Of a DNA stretch of 64,000 bases, positions 33,243 through 63,621 are shown piece after piece. Location of the stretch: NCBI RefSeq assembly GCF_045679555.1, contig NC_092115.1, forward strand, positions 39,565,728-39,629,727, read 5' to 3'. Under the pieces are notes generated by a model, which saw only the letters and a list, made by a program, of their open reading frames with translations, had not been told where the DNA came from and made no database searches. The number at the start of each line of letters is the position of its first letter. Position 1 is the stretch's first letter. Source of the stretch: Salvelinus alpinus. Taxonomy: Eukaryota; Chordata; Actinopteri; Salmoniformes; Salmonidae. Made by a program: the position numbers and the translations under genes.

Positions 33243-35029
33243 GTTGTTTGCTCTGTAACAAAAACCAGCAACTGTAATCTATTACATTACCAGCAAAAAT
33301 ATTGTAGTCAGATTACAGATACTTTTGAAAAACTAGATGATTACATCGAGGATTACTTTTACATTCAGAAAAGGGTGTTTTTGCGAGAGAAAAAGATCGT
33401 TGACACTTCTCTGTTTTCTCAATGACATTCAAATCAGCATTGAAAAAAAGGTGCAAATTTATGTTTGTTCCACCTGAACGAGTCTGACCACAGCTCAGAG
33501 ACCACTATGATGACACACCAAATATGTTTGATGGATCGCGGGAACAGAGCAGGAATAGGCTTTTGTAGGCTACAGTCCAAACTATGTCTTCCAATAGTAC
33601 GGACATCACTTATTATTGATATCTACATAGCGTATTGATGTGAATCACACCGCTGCTCTCTCATTTAGCTATTTGTACCTGACGGATTGTGGTTGTTGTG
33701 GATGGCTGTTCACAAATCTAAGTGTATTTGAACCCAATAAAGGTTGAATTCAAGGAGTTTAAGCTGCCTATCAATCATTGTTTTTGAAACCAGTGGACAG
33801 CCAGTGAAAAATGCGCTCTTGCAACAGCTGCATAGTGCAGATCCCAGCCTATAGAATAAAAGTGTGGCTTTCATTGCTCAATCATGCTGATAAATAAAAG
33901 AATCCATAGGCCTACTGGACACATGCTCAAACTTGTAGACGTTTGATAGACTTAAAGTGGCAATCTGTAGTTGCTACATCCATTTTTGGATATCCATTGA
34001 ATCCTGAACAATAGAACTTATAAATGCCTCATGAGTTTAGTTCAACTGTCACACTTCATGAGAACTCAAAATATCAACTTGTTTTACTCCAATGTTTGTA
34101 AACATTGTAAATGTAAACAAACACGGTATAGCCTCATAACATGGTTAAAACAATCATTTTGTTATCATGGATGGTCAGTCCTTGCATCCATAGCTCTCTC
34201 TCTCTATTAGTCTTGAGAGTAGTTACATTCCTCCAGGCCCATCCCTCAGCTTTTTACCGATACAGAGGCGGGGCAACCATTTTGTTATTGTTTCATCTGT
34301 GGATTTGCCCTTTAAACAGCTGCATATTATCAAGATATCAAAGTGTCATCAACAAAAAAGGTAAACAATAGGCCTATAGCAAATGCAGCATATGGCATTC
34401 ATTTTCCACATGTAAATAACACTTTTCAGTAGTGCTCAAAGCATGCCATTCCATGAGCGCAGCATTTATTTTTCAACTCAAATCAATGAGCCCAATCAGT
34501 CCTCCATGACAACACCATCATAAACAACAGAGTAAGGCTGGATAATAAGTCCTTAGTTTTGGGGTTATGGTCAGGTAAAACAATTTGCCTAATCTATACT
34601 ACCATATTTCCAAGTCCTATTCTTGAAGATCTCAGGGGTATAACATTTATTGGAATGACTGGAATTCTGATAGACTTTGGTTTTAATGTAAAGAGATAAT
34701 TTAATCCTATTATTAGATGTAGTAGAAAGCAATGGGTTAGAAGAAGCCTACATAACCAACCCATAAAGTTACATTTAACATCCAAATATGGTCAGCTATG
34801 TAAACTTTAACATTGATTTATCCTGCAACAGATGTCGTTCAATTGGTAACATACATTTTTGTCTTCTTCTAATGCCTCTTAAATGGACAGTAATCTGAAA
34901 GTAAGTGAATGTAATCAGATTACGCTACTGAGTTTGGGTAATCCCAAAATGATGTTACTGAATACAGTTTTGGACAGGTAACTAATAACTGTAACGGATT
35001 ACATTTAGAAAGTAACCTACCCAAACCTG
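33243..35029. mobile_element. Dispersed repeat, second copy of the 25107 family
   Basis: It shares extended sequence with 25107-26063 in the same orientation and order, and ends GTAACCTACCCAAACCTG at 35029, the inverse of the CAGGGTTGGG start of the other copy. Its own left terminus is missing. No protein motif is visible in about 1.8 kb. Confidence 0.65.
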
Positions 35030-35586
<557 letters not shown>

Positions 35587-35985
35587 CTGTCTCAAAGTTC
35601 AACGGACAATTCCTTCGACCTCATGGCTTGGTTTTTGCGCTGACATACACTGTCAACTGTGGGACCTTGCATAGACAGGTGTGTGCCTTTCCAAATCATG
35701 TCCAATCAATTGAATTTACTACAGGTGGACTCCAGTCATGCTGTGAAAACATCTCAAGGATGATCAATGGAAACAGGATGCACCTGAGCTCAAATTTGAG
35801 TCTCATAGCAAATGGTCTGAATACTTATGTAAATAAGATATTTCCGGGGATTTTTTGCAAGGAAAATCAACAAATCTTTTTTTGCTTTGTCATTTTGGGA
35901 TATTGTGCGTAGTAGATTGATGAGGGGGGAAATAATTTAATCCATTTTAGAATAAAGCTGTAACGTAACACAATTTGGAAATGCT
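35587..35985 (+). pseudogene. Tc1-like fragment, 3' flank
   Basis: The sequence CCTTCGACCTCATGGCTTGG through CTGAGCTCAAATTTGAGTC to GGTCTGAATACTTATGTAAA is the 3' untranslated region of a widespread fish Tc1-like family, recognised from memory. Neither terminal repeat is intact. Confidence 0.6.
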
Positions 35986-36183
35986 TTCCCTGGTGAGATT
36001 CATTCAACCTCTTGCGAATTAAAGGAAATGTATGAAACAAAAGAGAAAATATTTTGTATGTCTTTTTGTTTTTTTCTTGGTAAACTTCCCTTGGCAGCCA
36101 TGAATACAAGCCACTGGCTTTTAATTTTTAGTTGTCCTAGGCTACCTGGCTAAAATACTTCCTTGCTAGCCTAACTTCCTTTC

Positions 36184-37317
36184 ATGGGCAACGATGCGAA
36201 AGGCAAGCTAGTTAACATTAGCATACTACAGAGGGTGCACTTCAACATTTCAAAATTGTCCAAGTTCAACTTTTCCCCCGATGCCTTGAGATGGATGAGA
36301 TCATACCTTGAAGGCAGAACTCAGTGTGTCAGAGTGAGCAATGAGCTGTCGCCCACTCTTAGCTATGATGTGGGCGTGCCCCAAGGGTCAATACTGGGGC
36401 CCCTCCTGTTCAGCCTGTGCATAAATGATCTGCCTTCTGTCTGTACTGGGTCTGAAGTTCAAATGTATGCAGATGATACAGTGATATATGTGCATGCAAA
36501 GAGCAAACAACAAGCTGCACAAGAACTCACTACTGTAATGGTCCAGGTTACAAATTGGCTCAGTGACTCGTGTTTGCATCTCAATGTGAAAAAAACTGTT
36601 TGCATGTTCTTCACAAAGAGGGCAACATATGCTACTGAACTAGATGTCTATGTGTCAGGGGAGGAGCTCCAGGTGGTATCTGATTTTATGTACCTTGGCA
36701 TCTTACTTGATTCCAACCTCTCTTTTAAAAAGCATGTGAAAAAGGTAATTCAGATAACCAAATTCAACCTAGCTAATTTCCGATTTATACGAAATTGTTT
36801 GACTACAGAGGTAGCAAAAATGTACTTCCAATCTATGATACTCCCCCACTTAACATACTGCTTGACTAGTTGGGCCCAAGCTTGCTGTACAACATTAAAA
36901 CCTATTCAGTCTGTCTACAAACAGGCTCTCAAAGTGCTTGATAGGAAGCCCAATAGCCATCATCACTGTTACATCCTCAGAAAGCATGAGCTCCTGAGTT
37001 GGGAAAATCTTGTGCAATACACCGACGCATGTCTTGTATTCAAGATCCTAAATGGCCTGGCTCCCCCTCCACTCAGTATTTTTGTTAAACAGAAAACCCA
37101 AACATATGGCAGCAGATCCACAAGGTCTGCCATGAGAGGTGACTGTATAGTTCCCTTAAGGAAAAGCACCTTTAGTAAATCCACTATCTCTGTGAGAGCT
37201 TCCCATGTCTGGAATAGACTGCCATCAGACACACATAACTGCACCACATATCACACTTTCACAAAATGCATGAAGACATGGCTAAAGGTCAATCAGATTT
37301 GTGAACATAATAACTAG
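36184..37317 (+). pseudogene. 5'-truncated LINE reverse transcriptase (open for 377 codons)
   Basis: From about residue 20 the frame matches a non-LTR reverse transcriptase: [54 protein letters not shown] (YADD box), LHLNVKKTVCMFF, FMYLGILLDSNLSFKKHV, and the C-terminal LPHLTYCLTSWAQ and FKILNGLAPPPL blocks, ending VNQICEHNN. The frame is open but lacks the endonuclease and the first RT motifs, so it is a dead 5'-truncated insertion. The first ~18 codons are flank. The family differs from the L2-like copies. The 3' UTR continues to about 37660 with TAAAAATAAAATAAACTC. Confidence 0.88.
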
Positions 37318-38089
37318 CTGTGTATTGCCGCTTTCCATGTTGTCTGTTGTCTGTAGCTTGTGAGGTGTGGAAACACTTTGTTGCTTTTATGAATGTTGTC
37401 TTACTGCTTTTTGTTCTATGTTGCTCTGTCTGTATGCTATGTCTTGCTTGTCCTATGTTGCTCTGTTTGTATGCTATGTCTTGCTTGTCCTATGTTGCTC
37501 TGCGTGTGCTCACTGCTCAATGATTGTTTATATTGTAATTGTTTTTAATACCCTGCCCAGGGACTGCGGTTGAAAATTAGCCGGCTGGCTAAAACCGGCA
37601 CTTTTACTGAAACGTTGATTAATGTGCACTGTCCCTGTAAAAATAAAATAAACTCAACTCACTGCTTCGTTCGCTCAGATGCTTTCTCCAGTGAAATACA
37701 CTTGAAGTCGGAAGTTTACATACACTTAGATAGGAGTCATTAAAACTCGCTTTTCAATCACTCCACATATTTCTTGTTAACAAACTATAGTTTTGGCAAG
37801 TTGGTTAGGACATCTACTTTGTGCATGACACAAGTCATTTTTCCAACAATTGTTTACAGACAGATGATTTCACTTATAATTCACCATATCACAAATTCAG
37901 TGGGGTCCGAAGTTGACATACACTAAGTTGACTGTGCCTTTAAACAGCTTGGAAAATTCCCGAAAAGGATGTCATGGCTTTATAAGCTTCTGATAGGCTA
38001 ATTGACATAATTTGAGTCAATTGGAGGTGTACCTGTGGATGTATTTCAAGGCCTACCTTCAAACTCAGTGCCTCTTTGCTTGACATCAT

Positions 38090-39066
<977 letters not shown>

Positions 39067-39314
39067 ACCCAAGTTAAACAATTTAAAGGCAATGGTACCA
39101 AATACAAATTGAGTGTATGTAAACTTCTGACCCACTGAGAATGTGATGAAAGAAACAAAAGCATAAATAAATCATTCTCTCGACTATTATTCTGGCATTT
39201 CACATTCTTAAAATAAAGTGGTGATCCTAACTGACCTAAGACAGGGAATTTTTACTAAGATTAAATGTCAGGAATTGTGAAAAACTGAGTTTAAATGTAT
39301 TTGGCTAAGGTGTA

Positions 39315-39690
39315 TGTAACAGCTGTCCTCGCTGACAGAAGGTGAGGACCAAAACGCAGAGTGGTTAGTGTTCATTATTTAATGAAAGTCAACAAAACAC
39401 TTCAAACTACAAAACAACCAACAACCGTGACAAAACCGAAACAGTCCTGTGTGGCACAAAACCTGACACAGGAACAAACACCCACAAAACACACGTGAAA
39501 CCCCGGCTGCCTTAGTATGATTCTCAATCAGGGACAACGATTGACAGCTGCCTCTGATTGAGAATCATACCAGGCCGAACACAAAATCCCAACATAGAAA
39601 ATCACACATAGACAAACCCACCCAACTCACGCCCTGACCAACTAAATTAATACAAGACAAAAGAAAAGAAAACAGGTCAGGAACGTGACA
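39315..39690 (-). mobile_element. Solo LTR with GTGTA duplication
   Basis: The 376-bp TGTAACAGCTG...GAACGTGACA unit lies between perfect GTGTA copies (39310-39314, 39691-39695). On the minus strand it carries the inverse of TTTAATGAAAG-like tail sequence and CTCAATCAGAGGCAGCTG, shared with the solo LTRs at 8869 and 48724. It inserted into the right terminal repeat of Tc1 G copy 1. Confidence 0.9.
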
Positions 39691-39717
39691 GTGTATGTAA
39701 ACATCCGGCTTCAACTT

Positions 39718-40407
39718 GCAAATTGAAGGAAATGTAAGAAACACAGAGGTTATTTGTTTATTTTTTTCATGGTCAATTTTTGTGGGGAAGCCTGGTTTCC
39801 CTTGGCATCCATGAATACATTCCACTGGGAAGAAGAGAAGTAGAAGTAGAGCAGGTAGATGAACGAGAGGAAATTGTTTTCTGTGCTAGCTGACACACTG
39901 ACCTAGTGGCACAGCGAGTTTTACCCGGGCCAGATTACAGCCCCACAGCAGAGGGAGCGAGGGATTAGAGGGTTTCTGAAAGAGGGATTACAGAATGAGA
40001 GAGAAGTGGGAGAGGGGTTACACCCCCATGGACGACAGGATCCTGACATATTCTCTGTGGAAATAGTAGTCACCAGTCCTAGTCCTGATAGGCCATTGTC
40101 AACGCAAGATTTCATTCCTGATTTTAAACTGATCAATCTCTCTCTTTTCTTTCTCTATACAGTATCTCGCTACACATCACTTATTCATGAATGTAATCTT
40201 TGTTTTCCCTGTGTATGTCTGTCAGTCCGTCTGTCGCTCTGTCTGTCTGCCAAATACATCTCCATCTGTTCTGTTTGGCTTGTTTCACAGCTGCTGACAA
40301 CCTTCAAAATAACACTCCTGCCCTCTCTCTCTCTTTCTGTCCTTCTCTCTCTTTCTCTCTTTTCACTCTCTTTGCATTTTTTCTCTGTGTATTTCAATTA
40401 AATTACA
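39718..40407. other. No gene; diverged duplicate of 36008-36116 and CT-rich tract
   Basis: 39718-39830 resembles 36008-36116 (AAATTGAAGGAAATGTAAGA versus AAATTAAAGGAAATGTATGA, then TTCCCTTGGCA.CCATGAATACA). A pyrimidine-rich tract with CTCTCT runs covers 40200-40390. Open frames here are low complexity. Confidence 0.6.
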
Positions 40408-42165
40408 TTTAAGGCACATATGTTTACCTTGCCAAAGCAAGTGAAATAGATAATCAACAAAGTGAAATAAACAATAAAAAATGTACAGTAAACATTCACT
40501 CACAAAAGTTCCAAAATAATAAAGATATTTCAAATGTCATATTATGTCTATATACAGTGTAATGATGTGCAAATAGTTAAAGTACAAAAGGGAAAATAAA
40601 TCAACATAAATATGGGTTGTATTTACAATGGTGTTTATTCTTCACTGGTTGCCCTTTTCTTGTGGCAACAGGTCACAAATCTTACTGCTGTGATTGCGCA
40701 CTGTGGTATTTCACCCAATATATATAGGAGTTTATAAAAATTTGGTTTGTTTTCGAATTCTTTGTGGGTCTGTGTAATTTGAGGTAAATATGTGTCTCTA
40801 AAATGGTCATACATTTGGCAGAAATTAGGAAGTGCAGCTCAGTTTCCACCTCATTTTATGGGCAGTGTGCACATAGCCTGTCTTCTTTTGAGAGCCAGAT
40901 CTGCCTTCGGTGGCCTTTCTCAATAGCAAGGCTATGCTCACTGAGTCTATACATAGTCAAAGATTTCCTTAATTTTTGGTCAGTCACAGTGGTCAGGTAT
41001 TCTGCCACTGTGTGCTCTCTGTTTAGGGGCAAATAGCATTCTAGTTTGCTCTTGGTTTTTTTGTAAATTCTTTCCAATATGTCAAGTAATTATCTTTTTG
41101 TTTTCTCATGATTTGGTTGGGTCTAATTGTGTTGCTGTCCTGGGGCTCTGCGGGGTCTGTTTGTGTTTGTGAACAGAGCCCCGGGACCAGCTTGCTTAGG
41201 GGGCTCTTTTCTAGGTTAATTTCTTTGTAGGTGATGGCTTTGTTATGAAAGGTTTGGGAATCACTTCCTTTTAGGTGGTTGTAGAATTTAATGTCTCTTT
41301 TCTGGATTTTGATAATTAGCGGGTATCGGCCTAATTCTGCTCTGCATGCATTATTTGGTGTTTTACGTTGTACACAGAGGATATTTTTGCAGAATTATGC
41401 ATGCAGAGTCTTAATTTGGTGTTTGTCCCATTTTGTGAATGCTTGGTTGGTGAGCGGACCCCAGACCTCACAACCATAAAGGGCAATGGGTTCTATAACT
41501 GATTCAAGTATTTTTTTATCCAGATCCTAATTGGTATGTTGAATTGTATGTTCTTTTGAATGGCATAGACGGCCCTTCTTGCCTTTTCTCTCTGATCGTT
41601 CACAGCTTTGTGGAAGTTACCTGTGGCGCTGATGTTTTTTGTGTGCTCTAGGGCAATGGTGTCTAGATGGAATTTGTATTTGTGGTCCTGGCAACTGGAC
41701 CTTTTTTGGAACATCATTATTTTTGACTTACTGAGATTGACTGTCAGGACCCAGGTCTGACAGACTCTGTGCATAAGATCTAGGTGCTGCTGTAGGCCCT
41801 CCTTGGTTGGGGACAGAAGCACCAGATCAGCAAACAGTAGACATTTTACTTCAGATTCTAGTCGGGTGAGGCCGGGTGCTGCAGGCTGTTCTGGTGCCCT
41901 CGCCAATTCGTTTATATATATGTTGAAGAGGGGTGGGGCTTATGATGCATCCCTGTCTGACCCCCACGGCCCTGTGGAAAGAAATGTGTGTGTTTTTTGC
42001 CAATTTTAACCACACACTTGTTGTTTGTGTACATTGATTTTATAATGCAGTATGTTTTTCCACTAACACCACTTTCCATCAATTTGTATAGCAGACCCGC
42101 ATGCCAAATTGAGTCAAAAGCTTTTTTGAAATCAACAAAGCATGAGAAGACTTTGTTTTGGTTTG
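40408..42165 (-). pseudogene. LINE with C-terminal zf-RVT-like region (minus strand)
   Basis: Minus strand. The region at 41493-42000 gives KCLLFADLVLLSPTKEGLQQ (the FADD box reduced to FAD-L), CQTWVLTVNLSKSKIMMFQK, KYKFHLDTIALEHTKN and NISATGNFHKAVND. The region at 40856-41077 gives KLECYLPLNREHTVAEYLT, MYRLSEHSLAIEKGHRRQ and LCAHCP, then EVETELHFL in a shifted frame, a Cys/His cluster typical of this LINE's C-terminus. The stop is near 40638 and the 3' UTR follows. Multiple frameshifts make it inactive. It is a third LINE family in the window. Confidence 0.82.
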
Positions 42166-42553
42166 TTTGTTTGTCACTTAGGGTATGCAGGGTTTTCTCT
42201 CTCTCGCTCTCCTTGTCAACAGACTAGAGTAACATATTTGCATGCATGTCTCCCAGCTATGTTGGAGTCCTCCCTCTCCTTCCCTCCCTTTCTCCCTTTC
42301 TCCCTCCATCCTCTCCCCACTAGCCTGTTCTGTAGTTATGTAAGTCTTCAGGTCAGAGTGTCACCCCGGTTGTCAAGGGAGACAGAAAACAGAGTGGCTA
42401 TGGAAGAGGGACATGAGAGAAGAGAGAGAGAGGGAGGATAGAGAGAAAGGATATAGATGAGAGAAAGAAAAGAGAGATTTATGATTATACTATAATTATG
42501 TATTATCAGTAATTTAAATAAATTAAATTTAGAAGGAAGACAGATGAGGCATA
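42166..42553. other. No gene; CT- and GA-rich low complexity
   Basis: TCTCTCTC and CCTCCCTCC stretches, then GAGAGAGAGAGGGAGG. No gene is supported. CATA at 42550-42553 is the left duplication of the TRIM-like array. Confidence 0.7.
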
Positions 42554-43354
42554 TGTAACGGATGTGAAATGGCTAGCTAGTTAGCGGTAGTGCGCGCTAA
42601 TAATTCAATCGGTTACGTCACTCGCTTTGAGACTTGAAGTAGTAGTTCCCCTTGCTCTGCAAGGGCCGCGGCTTTTGTGGGGCGACGGGTAACGACGCTT
42701 CGTGGGTGACTGTTGTTAATGTATGCAGAAGGTCCCTGGTTTGCGTCGGGCAAGGGGACGGTCTAAAGTTATACTGTTACATTGGTGCCGTGACCCGGAT
42801 CACTGGTTGCTGCGGAAAAGGAGGAGGTCGAAAGGGGGGTGAGTGTAACGGATGTGAAATGGCTAGCTAGTTAGCGGTGGTGCGAGCTAGCAGCCTTTCA
42901 GTCGGTTACGTCACTTGCTCTGAAACCTAGAAGTAGTGGTTCCCCTTGCTCTGCAAGGGCCGCGGCTTTTGTGGGGCGATGGGTAACGATGCTTCGTGGG
43001 TGACTGTTGTTGATGTGTGCAGAGGGTCCCTGGTTCGCGCCCGGGTATGGGCGAGGGGACGGACTAAAGTTATACTGTTACATTGATGCTGTTGACCCGG
43101 ATCACTGGTTGCTGCGGAAAAGGAGGAGGTTGAAAGGGGGGTGAGTGAAATGGTTAGCGCTAATAGCGTTTCAATCGGTTACGTGACTCGCTTTGAGACT
43201 TGAAGTAGTAGTTCCCCTTGCTCTGCAAGGGCCGTGGCCTTTGTGGAGCGATGGGTAACGATGCTTCGTGGGTGACTGTTGTTGATGTGTGCAGAGGGTC
43301 CCTGGTTCGTGCCCGTGTTGGGGCGAGGGAACAGTCTAAAGTTAAACTGTTACA
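42554..43354 (+). mobile_element. TRIM-like array: LTR-int-LTR-int-LTR
   Basis: Three LTR-like units of 228, 239 and 209 bp (42554-42781, 42844-43082, 43146-43354) alternate with two internal segments of about 62 bp. The intact LTRs run TGTAACGGATG...CTGTTACA; the third has lost its first bases. The array is flanked by CATA (42550-42553 and 43355-43358). Each internal segment begins directly after the LTR with a primer-site-like sequence and ends in a purine-rich stretch (GAAAGGGGGGTGAG), so its order is that of a terminal-repeat retrotransposon in miniature. There is no coding capacity. It lies about 0.7 kb upstream of the ROR leader. A solo LTR of the family is at 49370-49586. Confidence 0.85.
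42783..42800 (+). promoter_or_regulatory. Primer-binding site, tRNA-His-like
   Basis: TGGTGCCGTGACCCGGAT starts one base after the end of the first LTR. From my knowledge of vertebrate tRNA-His(GTG), whose 3' end including CCA is ATCCGAGTCACGGCACCA, 17 of 18 bases are complementary. The homologous site after the second LTR (43084 on) is mutated. Confidence 0.75.
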
Positions 43355-43358
43355 CATA

Positions 43359-44082
43359 GACAGGTTGGTTGTTTAGCAACAAAACTAACCCATGCTCAAC
43401 TATGGAGAAAAACAGATGGGGTTGGCTTAGATTGTTGACAACATGTAAACTATATTTCCTCTCCAAATGTTTATTGAAAACATAAATACATTTGCACAAT
43501 GAGGACTTGTTGTCTCTCAAATATATCGTTACAGTTGTTGGTTAGATAGCTAGTACATTTTTGCCATATTAGCATAGACTTGACAGTCAAAACACCTCAA
43601 AACAAGACATGTTATCAATAACAAGATATGACGATATTGAGTGGTGTGTGGCTTCGGGCTCCACTCACTCCAGTGTCGCTCCACAAACCTATTGCGCAAT
43701 CTGCCTTCTCCCGGTTTCATAACTAAACTGCCAGAGCCTTGCATGACAAAGCACAACCCCCAAACAGCTCTCACACAGGAGAACTTCCCTGTGAATGGCA
43801 TGAATCAGAAGTAATCATTAGTAATAATTGCAACACAAAGCTCAGAGTTTTTATTATCATAATGCCCATTGTTCTTAGATATGGCCTATCCACCTCAACA
43901 CAAAGTGCATGAGAAAAAGGGTGTAATAGCCCATAGTGTTATGTCCATGCCTTGCAAAAAATCTTGATTTGTGAAAAACGACAAAAAAAACGATATTTTC
44001 AAACCCACGTTACTCTAAATGAGAGTTAAAGCGGTAATTGTTGTTTGTTATTGCCAGTAGATCTGATTTCCCTTAAAACTCG
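43359..44082. other. Upstream region of the ROR gene; nothing recognised
   Basis: AT-rich sequence with no supported gene. The minus-strand frame at 43550-43801 has no recognisable domain. Regulatory sites may exist, but none can be named. Confidence 0.5.
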
Positions 44083-44557
44083 ATCCCGCGTACGCGCGGC
44101 CGCGAAGACTCGAAGAGGAGCTATCTGGAGTGTGAGATCATATGAGAGTCCAGTCCACGCGTCGAAAAGTAGGTTAGCAGGGTAGACAGAGTGAAAGGCA
44201 GTCAGAACGAAAAAGGGGAGTTAGAGTATTGGGACCTTGCTTGCAAGCTAAACCACCGTGGGAGCATTTTGTAAAAAGTTACCGAAATAGTGCATCGAGA
44301 CAAACAGGACACAATTCAACTTGAACAGTCGATTTTCTTTGTATTTGATTCACCATTGCAAGACTTTGTCGAACGATAACGAAACACTCGCGGATTTTTG
44401 CCTTGTTTAAAAATATATAAATCTAGTTCGTTAGGCTAAATAATTTTTATTTTACGTGCCAGCAAATGCTTGTCTTTCAACAGTTGGACATATATTTTTA
44501 TTCTGTTACACACCCCATGAAGTCCAATTCATTGATCCAGAAACGATAATATTCAAC
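44083..44557 (+). promoter_or_regulatory. Probable ROR promoter/5' leader region
   Basis: A short CpG-rich patch (GATCCCGCGTACGCGCGGCCGC at about 44084-44105) precedes the first coding exon by about 450 bp, in contrast to the AT-rich surroundings. No TATA box is clear, so the start site is not placed. If transcription starts near the CpG patch, the leader holds two short upstream ORFs: ATG at 44142 (11 codons) and ATG at 44467 (ends TAA about 10 bases before the main ATG). Confidence 0.5.
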
Positions 44558-61530
<16,973 letters not shown>

Positions 61531-61839
61531 AGAGAAAGATGGAGTGAATGTGTTATAGAGAAATAAGTATGGAGGTAGGGAAGTGAAAGGAGAGAATGAA
61601 TAAGTGAGGGATATAAATAGTGACCTCAGAAATAACCAGCTGTTAACGAGACAATCCAGGACTTAAAATACTCAGTCTCCCAGCATCCTGTTGTGTTAGT
61701 CCACCACTATCCCAGCAGGCCATACACCTTACACTACAGACTTCACCTTCATGGTCCTTTTGTACCGTAGCACTTTGGACAAACTAATGGGCGATATGCA
61801 TATTCTACAGTATGCACATAGATCATTTAGCATTAGAAC
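61531..61839 (+). other. ROR 3' UTR start
   Basis: About 310 bp between the ROR stop and hAT copy 3. I see no AATAAA in this stretch; ATATAAATAG at 61611 and GAATAAG at 61600 are poor matches. The 8-bp ATTAGAAC at 61832-61839 is the left hAT duplication. Confidence 0.6.
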
Positions 61840-63401
61840 TAGAGGTCGACCGATTATGATTTTTCAATGCCGATACAGATTATTGGAGGACAAAAAAAGC
61901 CGATACCGATTAATCGGCCGATTAATAATAAAAAATAAAAAAGTTTTTTAAATATATATATATATATCATACACACACACACATTTTTGTAATAATGACA
62001 ATTGCAACAGTACTGAATGAACAATGAACACTTTTATTTTAACTTAATATAATACATAAATACACACACAGCTCTGAAGTGACAATGATACTGAAGAGTC
62101 TGCTTAGGAGACAAATACTCTCAACTGTTTGAATAAAAATAGAGTTTAAGTTACCTGTGATGAATGTTGAAAACAAAAACTTTAATTTCTATATGCAGGA
62201 AATCCTATTTTAATAATGGGCATGGTAAGAATTGACAACCAAAGTGCGAGTCATAATTCCCATGACACATAGCAAAATCTGAAAAGCGGTTCCTTCATTT
62301 ATTCCATAGGATATTTTTAGATTCACTTAAAATAAGGTCTGTGTTTCGTGTAGGCTTACATCACCGTGCCAATTTTATAACTGTGTAGATATCCATAGGA
62401 CAAGGTAACTCTGATCAATATTGGCTAAATATAAGCGAAGATAAAAAAAAATTGTAGAGTGGATTTATGAAAATATGTTGACAAACGTTACCTTATCCTA
62501 GTGAGATTTACACGGGTATCAAAACGTCGAGGCGGTTTAAACCTGCACGAAACACAGACCTTATTTGAAGTAGATCAAGACATTCTCTATGGAAGACATG
62601 AACGGTAAAATAACGAAGGAACCCCTTTCAAATTCAGCCGCAAGTTATTACAGGAATTATAACGCGTCGACTATTTCTCTCTAAACCATATACCTTTGAC
62701 TAATCCGGAAACTATCACCTCGAAAACAAAACGTTTATTCTGTTCCATATTTTATCTAACGGGTGGCATCCATGAGTCTAAATATTCCTGTTACATTGCA
62801 CAACCTTCAATGTTGTCATAATTATGTAAAGTTCTGGCAAATTAGTTCGCAAAGAGCCAGGCGGCCCAAACTGTTGCATATACCCTGACTCTGCGTGCAA
62901 TGAACGCAAGAGAAATGACACAATTTCACCTGGTTAATATTGCCTGCTAACCTGGATTTCTTTTTGCTAAATATGCAGGTTTAAAAAATATATACTTGTG
63001 TATTGATTTTAAGAAAGGCATTGATGTTTATGGTTAAGTACACATTGGAGCAATGACAGTCATTGATTGATTGTTTTTTATAAGATAAGTTTAATGCTAG
63101 CTAGCAACTTACCTTAGCTTACTGCATTCGCTAACAGGCAGGCTCCTCGTGGAGTGCAATGTAATCAATGCAAGATTGGATCCCCCGAGCTGACAAGGTT
63201 AAAAATCTGTCGTTCTGCCTCGTTCCTAGGCCGTCATTGAAAATAAGAATGTGTTCTTAACTGACTTGCCTAGTTAAATAAAGATTAAATAAAAAGGTGT
63301 AAAAAATAAAATTAAAATATATATTTTTTTAAATCGGCAAATCGGCGCCCAAAAATACCGATTTCCGATTGTTATGAAAACTTGAAATCGGTCGACCTCT
63401 A
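61840..63401 (+). mobile_element. Non-autonomous hAT element, copy 3
   Basis: The 1562-bp element runs from TAGAGGTCGACCGATTATGA to ...CGGTCGACCTCTA, flanked by perfect ATTAGAAC copies (61832-61839, 63402-63409). It matches copy 1 in inverted orientation over most of its length and retains the SINE tail (about 63180-63290). It contains AATAAA-type sequence at about 61930. No transposase. Confidence 0.94.
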
Positions 63402-63621
63402 ATTAGAACATCATTTTTCAATGCTCCCCAACCCTGTCATGAATGTACCTCACTGACAAGCACCAATGCACCAGCTAGAGCCCCACACCAAATGTAAATA
63501 CTAACATTCTGCTTCAATTCAACTGTTCAATTTAGAATCATTGTAATTCTTTGGTTCTACTCAACATACCCAGGGTTCATTCATTTGTAGTCCCACAGAC
63601 AGTTCTTGGCGGTACCATATA

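Noticed and set aside
33063..33425. Lys/Glu/Arg-rich coiled-coil-like ORF
   Set aside because: It arises from the purine tract and runs into a dispersed repeat; no domain and no gene context.
36184..37317. 377-codon open frame as a functional gene
   Set aside because: It is a LINE reverse transcriptase lacking its endonuclease and first RT motifs; the long frame is chance survival.
43020..43060. tRNA-like B box (GGTTCGCGCCCGGGT) in the TRIM LTR, suggesting a tRNA gene or SINE
   Set aside because: No matching A box or cloverleaf could be built, and the unit has LTR-type ends, primer site and flanking duplication.
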